The notes under the pieces are model-generated. The model did no database searches. It saw nothing but the letters and a program-made list of their open reading frames with translations, and had not been told where the DNA came from. A stretch of DNA of 64,000 nucleotides from contig JBKECP010000034.1 of assembly GCA_047974765.1 (NCBI GenBank), positions 60,512 to 124,511 of the forward strand, read 5' to 3'. A program made the position numbers and the translations under genes. The stretch comes from JBKECP01 sp047974765. Its GTDB lineage: Bacteria; Pseudomonadota; Gammaproteobacteria; Pseudomonadales; Halieaceae. Below, piece by piece: positions 17,458 through 25,878 of this stretch (the first letter of the stretch is position 1; the number at the start of each line of letters is the position of its first letter).

Positions 17458-18300
17458 ATGTCGGAAATTAATCTGCTAAAAATTATTGAGGGTGCGCTGA
17501 TGGCGGCGGGTAAGCCATTGTCTGTAGCCCGGATGGCTGAACTTTTTGATGAGTCTGAACGTCCGGATAATGAACAGATTCGCACTGCATTGGTGCAAAT
17601 TGGTGAGCGCTGTGACGAGCGCGGCTTTGAACTGCGGGAAGTGGCCAGCGGTTTTCGCTTTCAGGTTCGCCAGGAACTGAGTCCCTGGGTGGCCCGTCTG
17701 TGGCATGAACGTCCCCAGAAGTATTCTCGTGCACTGCTGGAAACCTTGGCACTCATTGCTTATCGTCAACCCATCACACGTGGTGAAATTGAGGAAATTC
17801 GCGGGGTGGCAGTCAGCTCGAATATTATCAAAACACTGCATGAACGGGAGTGGGTGCGGGTTGTCGGTCATCGGGATGTACCGGGTCGGCCGGCCATGTA
17901 TGCCACTACCCGTCAATTTCTTGACTACTTCAACCTGAAAAATCTGGATCAGCTGCCGGCACTGGCAGAAATTCGTGATCTGGAAACACTCAATACTGAA
18001 CTGGGTTTTTCCGGGTCTGAGCCTGTTGCGGCCAATGATGCTGCGCCAGAATCACCAGAAACAGTGAATGAAAACACCGCTGATGAAAGTAGTGATGATG
18101 GAAGAGGTGACACCGTTAAGAGGGCGACAGAAGATGATACTGAAACATCACTATCTGCGAATCCTGCGGATAGTCCGTTGGCCGATGTATCCGATGGAGG
18201 CGACATGAGTACTGAATCTGTATTGGATACTGTCTCAGACAGCACTGAACTTGATGAGGGTGTTGAATTTAATAGTAACCAGAAACCTGGGCCGGTCTGA
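17458..18300 (+). CDS. scpB: Segregation and condensation protein B
   Basis: 280 residues. Two winged-helix domains fill about residues 1-175, with the family pattern ALLETLALIAYRQPITRGEIEEIRGV (core ALIAYRQPITRGEI) and GRPAMYATTRQFLDYF. An acidic Ser/Asp/Glu-rich tail of about 90 residues follows and is probably disordered. ScpB dimerises on ScpA to activate Smc. It starts 26 nt after scpA and ends 8 nt before rluB. Confidence 0.94.
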   Translation: MSEINLLKIIEGALMAAGKPLSVARMAELFDESERPDNEQIRTALVQIGERCDERGFELREVASGFRFQVRQELSPWVARLWHERPQKYSRALLETLALIAYRQPITRGEIEEIRGVAVSSNIIKTLHEREWVRVVGHRDVPGRPAMYATTRQFLDYFNLKNLDQLPALAEIRDLETLNTELGFSGSEPVAANDAAPESPETVNENTADESSDDGRGDTVKRATEDDTETSLSANPADSPLADVSDGGDMSTESVLDTVSDSTELDEGVEFNSNQKPGPV

Positions 18301-18308
18301 TCCTGTTT

Positions 18309-19202
18309 ATGTCAAAGTCTGCTGAAAATGATCATATTGCAAAGCCCAAAGACGGTGAGAAGCTGCAAAAGGTGCTGGCTCGTACGGGCCTGGGCTCGCG
18401 TCGTGAAATGGAGCGCTGGATAGAAGAGGGGCGCGTCAGTGTTGATGGCAAGCCTGCTCGCCTGGGTGATCGTGTTGATGAGCGGGTCCGTATTGCTATT
18501 GATGGACGCAACCTGGAGCGTGGCCCTGCGCAGGAAACACGTTGTATTTTGTACCACAAGCCAACGGGTGAAGTGTGTAGCCGCAAAGATCCACAGGGGC
18601 GTCGCACTGTTTTTGAACGTCTGCCCAGGCTGAAGTCCGGGCGCTGGATTTCCATCGGTCGTTTGGACTACAACACTTCTGGCCTGCTGTTATTCACAAC
18701 TGATGGCGAGTTGGCCAATGCCCTGATGCACCCGTCCGCAAATATTGAACGCGAATATATGGTGCGAGTGATGGGGGATGTCAGGCAGGAACATATCGAC
18801 GCGCTGGCAGAAGGCGTAATGCTGGATGATGGTATGGCCCGCTTCAGTGATATTCAGGACGGTGGCGGTGATGGTATCAACCATTGGTTCTATGTGGTGA
18901 TTATGGAAGGCCGCAACCGGGAAGTGCGGCGACTGTGGGAATCACAGGGTTTGACGGTATCACGCCTTAAACGGGTACGTTACGGTGACGTATTTATTCC
19001 CTCCAAAGTAAAGCAGGGGCAGTGGGTGGAGCTTGACAGCAAGGAGATCAAAAGCCTTTACCGGATGGCTGAACTACCTCTGAAAAGAGTACGCAAGGCG
19101 ACCCATAAAGAACGGGAAAAAATGGATCGCCAGTTTGGTAAACGCGATGGTCGTGGCAAGCACCATCGGGGCAAACGGGCTGGCGAGCGCAAATCTGATT
19201 GA
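18309..19202 (+). CDS. rluB: 23S rRNA pseudouridine-2605 synthase RluB
   Basis: 297 residues. An S4 RNA-binding domain at about 16-64 (LQKVLARTGLGSRREMERW) is followed by the RsuA/RluB catalytic domain with GRLDYNTSGLLLFTTDG, nucleophilic Asp at 120. The very basic C-terminal tail (KKR/RGKHHRGKR type) is typical for RluB. It makes pseudouridine 2605 in 23S rRNA. It is in the standard scpB-rluB position. Confidence 0.93.
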   Translation: MSKSAENDHIAKPKDGEKLQKVLARTGLGSRREMERWIEEGRVSVDGKPARLGDRVDERVRIAIDGRNLERGPAQETRCILYHKPTGEVCSRKDPQGRRTVFERLPRLKSGRWISIGRLDYNTSGLLLFTTDGELANALMHPSANIEREYMVRVMGDVRQEHIDALAEGVMLDDGMARFSDIQDGGGDGINHWFYVVIMEGRNREVRRLWESQGLTVSRLKRVRYGDVFIPSKVKQGQWVELDSKEIKSLYRMAELPLKRVRKATHKEREKMDRQFGKRDGRGKHHRGKRAGERKSD

Positions 19203-19274
19203 ACGCCTTCTTCGTTTCCATGCCTGACCTGGTCCCTGCTGACAAGCCCGTGTTGTTGGCTTGAAGGAGGTGTT

Positions 19275-20120
19275 GTGACGCTGCTTAAATCACAAAATGA
19301 GCAGGCTCAACAGGAGATTGTCGGCCTGTTTAGTCGCGCTGCTGATAGTTACGATAGCATTGGTCCCCGTTTTTTTAGTCAGCTGGGTCGGCATTTTGTT
19401 GATGTGGCAGAGCTGGGGGTGGGCAGTCGTGTGCTTGATGTGGCCGCAGGCAGAGGTGCCTTTTTGTTTGCTGCTGCCGATAAAGTGGGCCCGCAGGGTC
19501 GGGTGATTGGTATAGACCTGGCTGCCAATATGGTGAATAAAACCTGTGAGGATATCCACAGGCGAAAACTGAAAAATACCCAGATGTTGCAAATGTCTGC
19601 ACAAGCGCTGGATTTTCCTGATGCCTCCTTTGATTGGGTGCTCTGTGGTTTTGCTCTCTGGTTTTTCCCCCAGCCGCAGCAGGCCCTGCGGGAAATGTGG
19701 CGGGTACTTAAACCGGGTGGACGTGTTGTACTGACAACCTGGGCAAAAAACTGCCCGTTTATCACCTGGATCCGCAAGGCGCTGGATGACAGCTTGCAGG
19801 CACTTGGCATGCCTCCGCCAGCCCTTGCACCTACCTTGAGTTTTAATACAGTAAAAACGCTGGGCTGTGCATTAACAAAGTCTGGCTTTGGCCATATTGA
19901 TATAAAGACTTCGGATCACGATTTTATATACACCGATACACAACAGTGGTGGCAGTCACTGTGGTCGCATGGTATTCGAAGTCGTTTTGAACAGCTCGAT
20001 GTGCAGCAGGTGGATATTGTAAAAGCTGATTTACTGCGCAGGGCGCAAGAGCTGATGCAACCCGATGGGCTCCACACCCTGTTTCAGGTGTTGCTGGCAC
20101 AGGCGGTAAAACCGCTATAA
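19275..20120 (+). CDS. UbiE-like class I SAM-dependent methyltransferase
   Basis: 281 residues from GTG at 19275 with an ideal AAGGAGG 5 nt or so upstream. The Methyltransf_11/UbiE layout is clear: SRVLDVAAGRGAFLFAAA (motif I), IGIDLAANMV (acidic ribose contact), LRMSAQ-type motif, FDWVLCGFALWFFP and ALREMWRVLKPGGRVVLTTW. The true ubiE is normally near ubiJ-ubiB, which is absent. The substrate is unknown; a quinone or other small molecule is plausible given the FAD hydroxylase that follows 124 bp downstream. Confidence 0.75.
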   Translation: MTLLKSQNEQAQQEIVGLFSRAADSYDSIGPRFFSQLGRHFVDVAELGVGSRVLDVAAGRGAFLFAAADKVGPQGRVIGIDLAANMVNKTCEDIHRRKLKNTQMLQMSAQALDFPDASFDWVLCGFALWFFPQPQQALREMWRVLKPGGRVVLTTWAKNCPFITWIRKALDDSLQALGMPPPALAPTLSFNTVKTLGCALTKSGFGHIDIKTSDHDFIYTDTQQWWQSLWSHGIRSRFEQLDVQQVDIVKADLLRRAQELMQPDGLHTLFQVLLAQAVKPL

Positions 20121-20244
20121 GGTAAACAGGGCTGGGTGGCACCCCGTTGGCTATTGAGACAGATCAAACGCATACGGTTTTTTCCCTTCTATACTGCTCA
20201 CTCTGGTTACATACGACAGATATGGATAAAGTGGGGCTAGAGGT

Positions 20245-21456
20245 ATGAAAATGGATGTTGTCATTATTGGTGGTGGCCCGGCTGGCCTGTGTTTCGCACG
20301 TTCGCTGAAGGACAGTGGCCTGGATGTCTGTATTGTTGAGAAACAGCCGGAGTCAGAACTGGCCAACGTCCCTGAAGATGGCCGTGAAATTGCCCACACC
20401 CACCATTCGGTTCACCTGTTACAGGCGCTGGGTATTTGGAGTCGTCTGCCACCGGAGGAAATTTCACCGATCAGGGAAGCCAAAGTACTCGATGGCAGTG
20501 ACCCTTATACTTTGCACTTTGATTACCGTGATATGTCCACTCTCAGCCATGGCCTGCCGGAAAACCTGCGCAGTGCATTGGGTTATCTGGTGCCTAATCA
20601 CCTGATCCGTCGTGCTGCCTACGAAGAGGTGCGTGAACAGGCGCGTTTGCAACTACTGGCTGGCCGTGGTGTGATGGCGGTATACAGTGATGACCAGAAA
20701 GCAGTGGTCACTCTTGAAGATGGTGAGGAAATTCATGGCCAGCTACTGATTTCTGCCGACAGTCGCTACTCAACAACCCGTCGCATGATGGGTATTTCTG
20801 CTGCCATGCGTGATTTTGGCCGCAGTGCAATTGTGTGCCGGGTGGCACATGAGCTGGACCACGATCACGTGGCTTATGAATGCTTCCGCTATGGTATTAC
20901 GGTGGCATTATTGCCCATGAACAATAAGGTGTCGTCAGTGGTTATCACCCTGCCATCGAGTGAGTTACAGGCAATGCTTGATATGTCGGTGGATAGTTTC
21001 GGTCGTGAAGTGGAAACCCTTCTCTCATCCCGCTTTGGTCAGATGCGGCTTGATGGGGAGCGTTTCAGTTATCCATTGGTTGGTGTTTATGCTGATCGTT
21101 TTGTGGGCACACGCTACGCATTGATTGGCGATGCTGCTGTGGGTATGCACCCGGTTACCGCCCATGGCTTTAATCTTGGTCTGAAGAGCCAGGAGTCGTT
21201 GGCCAAACACATTATCCAGGCGCATGCCAAAGGGCAGAATATTGCATCAACAGAGGTATTGCAGGCCTATGAGCGCGATCATCGCAGGGTCAGCAAGCCA
21301 CTGTATCTGGGAACCAATGCCGTTGTGCAGCTCTATACCAGTGACAGCCCTCTATCACGTCTGGCCCGTAAAGGTGTACTGCGTTTTGGCAATCGCTTTA
21401 CACCACTCAAGCACCAGATTATGAATCAATTAACCGAGGTAGTGCGCAGCGTTTGA
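20245..21456 (+). CDS. ubiM: FAD-dependent aromatic hydroxylase, UbiM-like
   Basis: 403 residues. The FAD motif VIIGGGPAGLCFARSL is at the N-terminus, DGREIAHTHHSVHLLQALG follows where UbiH/UbiF/UbiM proteins contact FAD, and GDAAVGMHPVTAHGFNLGL is the C-terminal FAD/NAD motif of the ubiquinone hydroxylase family. The spelling of these motifs looks most like UbiM, a flexible hydroxylase found mainly in alpha- and betaproteobacteria, rather than UbiH/I/F. It would hydroxylate the ubiquinone ring at the membrane surface. The symbol is a best guess; another VisC-type hydroxylase is possible. Confidence 0.65.
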   Translation: MKMDVVIIGGGPAGLCFARSLKDSGLDVCIVEKQPESELANVPEDGREIAHTHHSVHLLQALGIWSRLPPEEISPIREAKVLDGSDPYTLHFDYRDMSTLSHGLPENLRSALGYLVPNHLIRRAAYEEVREQARLQLLAGRGVMAVYSDDQKAVVTLEDGEEIHGQLLISADSRYSTTRRMMGISAAMRDFGRSAIVCRVAHELDHDHVAYECFRYGITVALLPMNNKVSSVVITLPSSELQAMLDMSVDSFGREVETLLSSRFGQMRLDGERFSYPLVGVYADRFVGTRYALIGDAAVGMHPVTAHGFNLGLKSQESLAKHIIQAHAKGQNIASTEVLQAYERDHRRVSKPLYLGTNAVVQLYTSDSPLSRLARKGVLRFGNRFTPLKHQIMNQLTEVVRSV

Positions 21457-21554
21457 GAGTATTGTTCGGAGGTGAATTAATGATTTTTGTCTGTACGATG
21501 TCCCACTGAATCAATACTGCGACAGTACAAAAAACCTATGACCGGTGATACCAG

Positions 21555-22634
21555 TTACCTGGAGCTTATTGTTTTTTGCCTCATGTCATAAATCAGTGTT
21601 GATGCCACAAATATGACGGTAAAGGGAGCGACTCCGTAGAGAGTTATCGATTGTAATGTCGGCAGATAAGCGGGTGCGACAGTAAAAGTGATCAGATACC
21701 CGAGATAGACACCGTATAGGGCGAGAAAAACAAGCCCTTCCAGACGGTTCAGCGATGCTCCAGTGATAAATAATGGCAGGCAGAGAACGGCCGCTGCGAG
21801 CATAACAGGTATATCGAGACTCTGTAGCTGGACACCGGCCTGTAGCGCCTCAGGCGAGATTATTCCCGAAATACCCAGCACACAGAGAATGTTGAAAATA
21901 TTGCTGCCGACAACATTGCCGATAGCGATATCGCGCTGCCCCTTGAAAGTAGCGACAACAGAGGTAACCGCTTCCGGTAGTGAGGTGCCAATAGATACAA
22001 TGGTCAGGCCGATAATTGCCTCGCTGATGCCGAAAGAGGAGGCAATAAGTACCGCATTGTTAACCAGCAGGCGGGCTCCAAGAACCAGCAGGGTAAGGCC
22101 GGTGATGATGAGTGTGAGGTTTTGCCAGTTGGGTGCCTTGCTATTGATCAGCGGGTCGATTTCTTCGTTATTTGCTTTTATGCCCTGTTTTCGCCCCTGG
22201 ATAAACAGCAGCAGGCTGTAGATAACAAGGCCAGCAAACAGCACGATAGCCTCCCTCCTGTCGATGCTGCCATCGCTGGTCATTAGTCCCGCTGCTGCTG
22301 ATACCAGAATCATCAACGGGACATCCCGGCGAATCAACTGGGAAGATACCGCCAGCGGTGCAATTATGGCGGCCAGACCCAGAATAAACAGAATGTTGAA
22401 AATATTGCTGCCGACAACATTGGCAATGGCCAGCTCCGTCTGGCCGGACCATGCGGATTTAACACTGACGGCCAGCTCCGGTGCGCTGGTGCCAAAGGCC
22501 ACCACCGTCAGACCGATCACCAGCGTCGGCACACCAAAATCGACAGCCAGTCTGGCAGCTCCCCGAACGAGCAGGTCGGCTCCGCTAATCAACAGAGCCA
22601 ATCCAACAGCAAGCAGTAGCCAGAATATCAGCAT
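21555..22634 (-). CDS. Calcium/sodium antiporter (CaCA family, YrbG-like)
   Basis: 359 residues with about ten membrane helices in two homologous halves. Each half carries the ion-binding alpha repeat: GTSAPELAVSV then GNVVGSNIFNIL in the first, GTSLPEAVTSV then GNVVGSNIFNIL in the second. The glutamates in (G)TSxPE are the known cation ligands. It exchanges cytosolic Ca2+ for Na+ (or H+). It begins 14 nt after the stop of the fused secDF gene, so both should be on one transcript. Confidence 0.93.
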   Translation of the reverse strand: MLIFWLLLAVGLALLISGADLLVRGAARLAVDFGVPTLVIGLTVVAFGTSAPELAVSVKSAWSGQTELAIANVVGSNIFNILFILGLAAIIAPLAVSSQLIRRDVPLMILVSAAAGLMTSDGSIDRREAIVLFAGLVIYSLLLFIQGRKQGIKANNEEIDPLINSKAPNWQNLTLIITGLTLLVLGARLLVNNAVLIASSFGISEAIIGLTIVSIGTSLPEAVTSVVATFKGQRDIAIGNVVGSNIFNILCVLGISGIISPEALQAGVQLQSLDIPVMLAAAVLCLPLFITGASLNRLEGLVFLALYGVYLGYLITFTVAPAYLPTLQSITLYGVAPFTVIFVASTLIYDMRQKTISSR

Positions 22635-22648
22635 GGTTTCATTCCCAC

Positions 22649-25174
22649 TCAGGGTAGTAAGGCCAATTCTTTGTCCAGCTCATCACTGGTTGGCCGCAGT
22701 TGGGCCAACCCTTTTTGTATGCGTCGCCGACTCAAAAAATAGAGAATGGGTGAGGCAATAAAAATAGATGAGCTGGTGCCAATCACAATACCAAAGAGCA
22801 TCGGCAGCGCAAAACTGGCTACAGCTGCGCCGCCGGCGATGCCCATTGGTAATAAGGCGAGAAAACTGGTTGTCGAGGTAAATACCGTGCGACTCAATGT
22901 TGATGAAATACTCTCATTCAACAGTGCAAGAATGTCTTTATCGGGGTTGCGACGCAGGTTCTCCCGTACCCGGTCAAAGACGACTACCTTGTCGTTGATG
23001 GAGTAGCCCATCAGAGCCAGCAGTGCGGCCACGGCTGTTAAATTGAATTCCACGCCCGTGAGTGCAAAAAAGCCGATAGTCTTGGTCAGGTCCAGTGCAA
23101 TGGTCAATGTTGCTGCCAGTGCAAAATGTGATTCAAAACGGAACCAGAGATAGGCGAGCATACCTGCACCGGCTGATAGTATTGCCAGAATAGTTACATC
23201 GCTAAAGTCGCCGCTGACCTTGGGGCCGACCATGTCAACGCGAGGGAAACTTGCATCTGCCTGTAGTTTGATAACGGCAGATTTGAGTGCCTCTACCTGG
23301 GCAGCAGTTTTACCGGGTTGTTCAGGTTCGGCAGGCAGGCGGATCATAAACTGGCTGTTACCAAATTCCTGAATAGCGGCTTCGGCCAGTTCGCTGGCCT
23401 GTAGTGAGCTGCGCAGGTGTTCAACGGTGACATTCGGTGCGCTGACTTCGATCATGGTACCGCCGGTGAAGTCAACGCCGTATTGGAGCCCTGGTTGTAT
23501 AAAAAGTATGATGGAGGCGATGGACAAAAGACCGGACAGGGCAAGACCGACAAAGCGCCCGCGCAAAAAGTTAATGTTCCGCCTGCCAATCCCGTCCAGC
23601 CAGCGGATACCGGCAATGTGCAGTGGCTGTCGCCCTTTTTTACGGATGCTCCACTCCATCATCAAGCGGGTAACCGCAATAGCGGTAAACATCGAGGTGA
23701 GCAGGCCGATACCAATGGTCACAGCAAAGCCTTTGACAGGACCGCTGCCAAAACTGAATAACAAACTGACCGCAATCAAAGTGGTCAGGTTGGAGTCGAG
23801 GATGGTGCCATAAGCTCTATCAAAGCCTTCCTGCAAAGCAATTCGGGCTGATTTACCTGTGCGCGCTTCCTCCCGAATCCGTTCATTGATCAGAATATTG
23901 GCATCTACTGCCATGCCAATGGTCAGGATAATACCGGCAATACCCGGCAGTGTAAGGGTTGCGCCGAGCAGGCTGAGAATACCAAATATCAGACCAATAT
24001 TGACGGACAGACCAAGACAGGCAATCAGTCCCCAGCGACCGTAGATTGCCAGCATAAAGGCTATTACCATGGCTGCACCGAGTAGACCTGTGCCAAGCCC
24101 CATGGCAATAGTATCGCTGCCAAGATCGGGACCAACCGTGCGTTCTTCCACAACCTGTAGTGGCACTGGTAACGCACCGGCACGCAGTAACAGAGCAAGA
24201 TGAGTGGCCTCGGTGGCGGTAAAATTACCGCTGATTTCACCGTTGCCGGCAATCGCACCGCGGATGACTGGCGCGGTCAGCACTTTATTGTCGAGCACAA
24301 TGGCCAGAGCCCGGCCAATATTGGCACGGGTTAGTTCAGAAAACTGTTGTGCGCCTTTGTGATCGAGTTTAAAGGTAACGACAGGCTGTCTGGTGTTGGC
24401 GTTGAAGGACATCTGGGCGTCTTCAATATGTTCGCCCGTCATTACGGCCCGGCGTTCGAGGCGGTAAGATGGTTGGCCTGCAACATCGGCTACAGTCATT
24501 GTATTACTGACAGTTGTTGCCGTTGTTGGGCGGACCACCCAATGAAAGGACAATTTGGCCGTAGTGCCGAGCAATTTGCGAATTTCACCAGGGTCGGCAA
24601 GGCCTGGCATCTGTACCAGAATACCGTCATTGCCCTGGCGGGTGATGCTCGGCTCAACCAGGCCGCTTTCATCCAGCCGCCGTCTGACGACTTCGAGGCT
24701 TCTTTCGATGGCATCTTTGGTCAGATTCTGTTGCCAGCTTCTGGTTGGGGAAAATATGATTTTGTTTTTATCCTGTTCAATATCAAAATGCCGTATAGCA
24801 TCGGCGGTATCGTGTGCCAGCTCTCTGGCAAGTTTGAGTGCTGTCATTACTTGATCGGGTTTATGCAGCGACAGCTCAATCTGTTCATGCTTAATGGCAA
24901 CGCGGGCACTTATACCGCTTTCATGCAGTGTGCTGGTCAGATTATCGACTGTGGCCTGCAGGGCATCATTTATCAGGGCTTTACTGTCAGCCGCCAGCAG
25001 CAGGTGAGAACCACCTTGCAAATCAAGTCCCAGAGATACCGTGTTATGACGGTACCAATCAGGCAGTTTGTCTGACAGGTTGGACGAAAGTGTATTCGGC
25101 AGTGCGCTGAGCAGGCCGAGCATAATCAACAAGCCGTAGACCACGGCTCGAAAGCGGAGTGATTTCATATTCAT
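22649..25174 (-). CDS. secDF: Fused protein translocase subunit SecDF
   Basis: 841 residues joining SecD (about 1-510) and SecF (about 530-841). SecD marks: first helix, GLDLQGGSH at 49-57, the P1 periplasmic domain, and GMAVDANILINERIREE at 420-436, whose Asp (423) is the proton- or sodium-relay residue. SecF marks: GVDFTGGT at 566-573 and GYSINDKVVVFDRVREN at 723-739. SecDF uses the ion gradient to pull exported proteins out of SecYEG. Gammaproteobacterial housekeeping secD and secF are normally separate genes behind yajC and tgt; neither is here, so this is probably an additional copy. It is followed by a Na+/Ca2+ exchanger. Confidence 0.93.
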   Translation of the reverse strand: MNMKSLRFRAVVYGLLIMLGLLSALPNTLSSNLSDKLPDWYRHNTVSLGLDLQGGSHLLLAADSKALINDALQATVDNLTSTLHESGISARVAIKHEQIELSLHKPDQVMTALKLARELAHDTADAIRHFDIEQDKNKIIFSPTRSWQQNLTKDAIERSLEVVRRRLDESGLVEPSITRQGNDGILVQMPGLADPGEIRKLLGTTAKLSFHWVVRPTTATTVSNTMTVADVAGQPSYRLERRAVMTGEHIEDAQMSFNANTRQPVVTFKLDHKGAQQFSELTRANIGRALAIVLDNKVLTAPVIRGAIAGNGEISGNFTATEATHLALLLRAGALPVPLQVVEERTVGPDLGSDTIAMGLGTGLLGAAMVIAFMLAIYGRWGLIACLGLSVNIGLIFGILSLLGATLTLPGIAGIILTIGMAVDANILINERIREEARTGKSARIALQEGFDRAYGTILDSNLTTLIAVSLLFSFGSGPVKGFAVTIGIGLLTSMFTAIAVTRLMMEWSIRKKGRQPLHIAGIRWLDGIGRRNINFLRGRFVGLALSGLLSIASIILFIQPGLQYGVDFTGGTMIEVSAPNVTVEHLRSSLQASELAEAAIQEFGNSQFMIRLPAEPEQPGKTAAQVEALKSAVIKLQADASFPRVDMVGPKVSGDFSDVTILAILSAGAGMLAYLWFRFESHFALAATLTIALDLTKTIGFFALTGVEFNLTAVAALLALMGYSINDKVVVFDRVRENLRRNPDKDILALLNESISSTLSRTVFTSTTSFLALLPMGIAGGAAVASFALPMLFGIVIGTSSSIFIASPILYFLSRRRIQKGLAQLRPTSDELDKELALLP

Positions 25175-25230
25175 TTCCGGTTGTAATCAATAACTTCGCC
25201 CATCAACAGAGCGACTGTGTGCTGTTTTGA

Positions 25231-25623
25231 TTACAGTGAGGGAGGTGCCCGCAGCAGTGGAGTGAAGAAACCATAACTGTCTGCTGCAAACAGGGTGTTG
25301 GCGCAGGGCCGTGCAGCGTGGCCAGTTGGCTCAGGCAGTATCAGCTGCCAGGCATTTTTAATTGACCATGGCGGGGTATCTTGCCCGGTGGCCGTGGGTT
25401 CCTCTTCCTCTATTGATGTGAGGAGGTTGCCGGATTTGCCATGGTAAGCAAGTACAACATGTTCAAGCTGGCCAATAACATTGCGTTGCAGCGGCGTGGT
25501 GGGTGAATCCTGGCAAGCAAGCGTCGGCAGACAAACAACAATCAGCATCAGCAGCGATTGAATCACTGCTGCACAAAGGCCGCTTGCGGCGCTATTGCAA
25601 TGTGTGTGATGTGTTTGTGTCAT
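25231..25623 (-). CDS. Hypothetical exported protein upstream of secDF
   Basis: 130 residues from ATG at 25623 (a longer frame reaches 25713 without a better start). A hydrophobic segment at about 16-36 ends in PTLAC (Cys 37), an imperfect lipobox, so it is either a lipoprotein or has a Sec signal peptide. The mature part is short and Pro/Thr-rich with no motif I recognise (HVVLAYHGKSGNLL, PPWSIKNAWQLILPEP). It lies 56 nt before secDF in the same direction and may be the first gene of that operon. Weak ribosome site; existence moderately likely. Confidence 0.5.
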   Translation of the reverse strand: MTQTHHTHCNSAASGLCAAVIQSLLMLIVVCLPTLACQDSPTTPLQRNVIGQLEHVVLAYHGKSGNLLTSIEEEEPTATGQDTPPWSIKNAWQLILPEPTGHAARPCANTLFAADSYGFFTPLLRAPPSL

Positions 25624-25808
25624 GGCTCTATCCGCGTTGCACGGAGCCATTGTGGTTATTGCTTTGCCATAGGTCAATATTCGCTTTAAGAGAATAAATA
25701 CACAAATTATCAACCCGACAATATGGATTGGCAGGTTGATAGCTTTTTAAAAGCGGTTTGAAAAAGTGAGCAAGGGCTTGTTTGGTGTAATAGAACCCTA
25801 CATTGAAC

Positions 25809-25853
25809 AGCCCGCATCAATCAACAATTACAATCTGTCAATTGATGCGGGCT
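25809..25853 (-). terminator. Hairpin between the dehydratase gene and the secDF group
   Basis: AGCCCGCATCAAT (25809-25821) pairs exactly with ATTGATGCGGGCT (25841-25853), 19-nt loop. It lies 25 nt past the stop of the dehydratase gene and 95 bp before the first possible start of the next group, which suits a terminator, although no clear T-run follows. Confidence 0.55.
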
Positions 25854-25878
25854 GGTAATGGCCAGTGGCAGGCGGGTG

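Noticed and set aside
24347..25075. 242-codon plus-strand frame opposite secDF
   Set aside because: Shadow of secDF; content has no recognisable protein features of its own.
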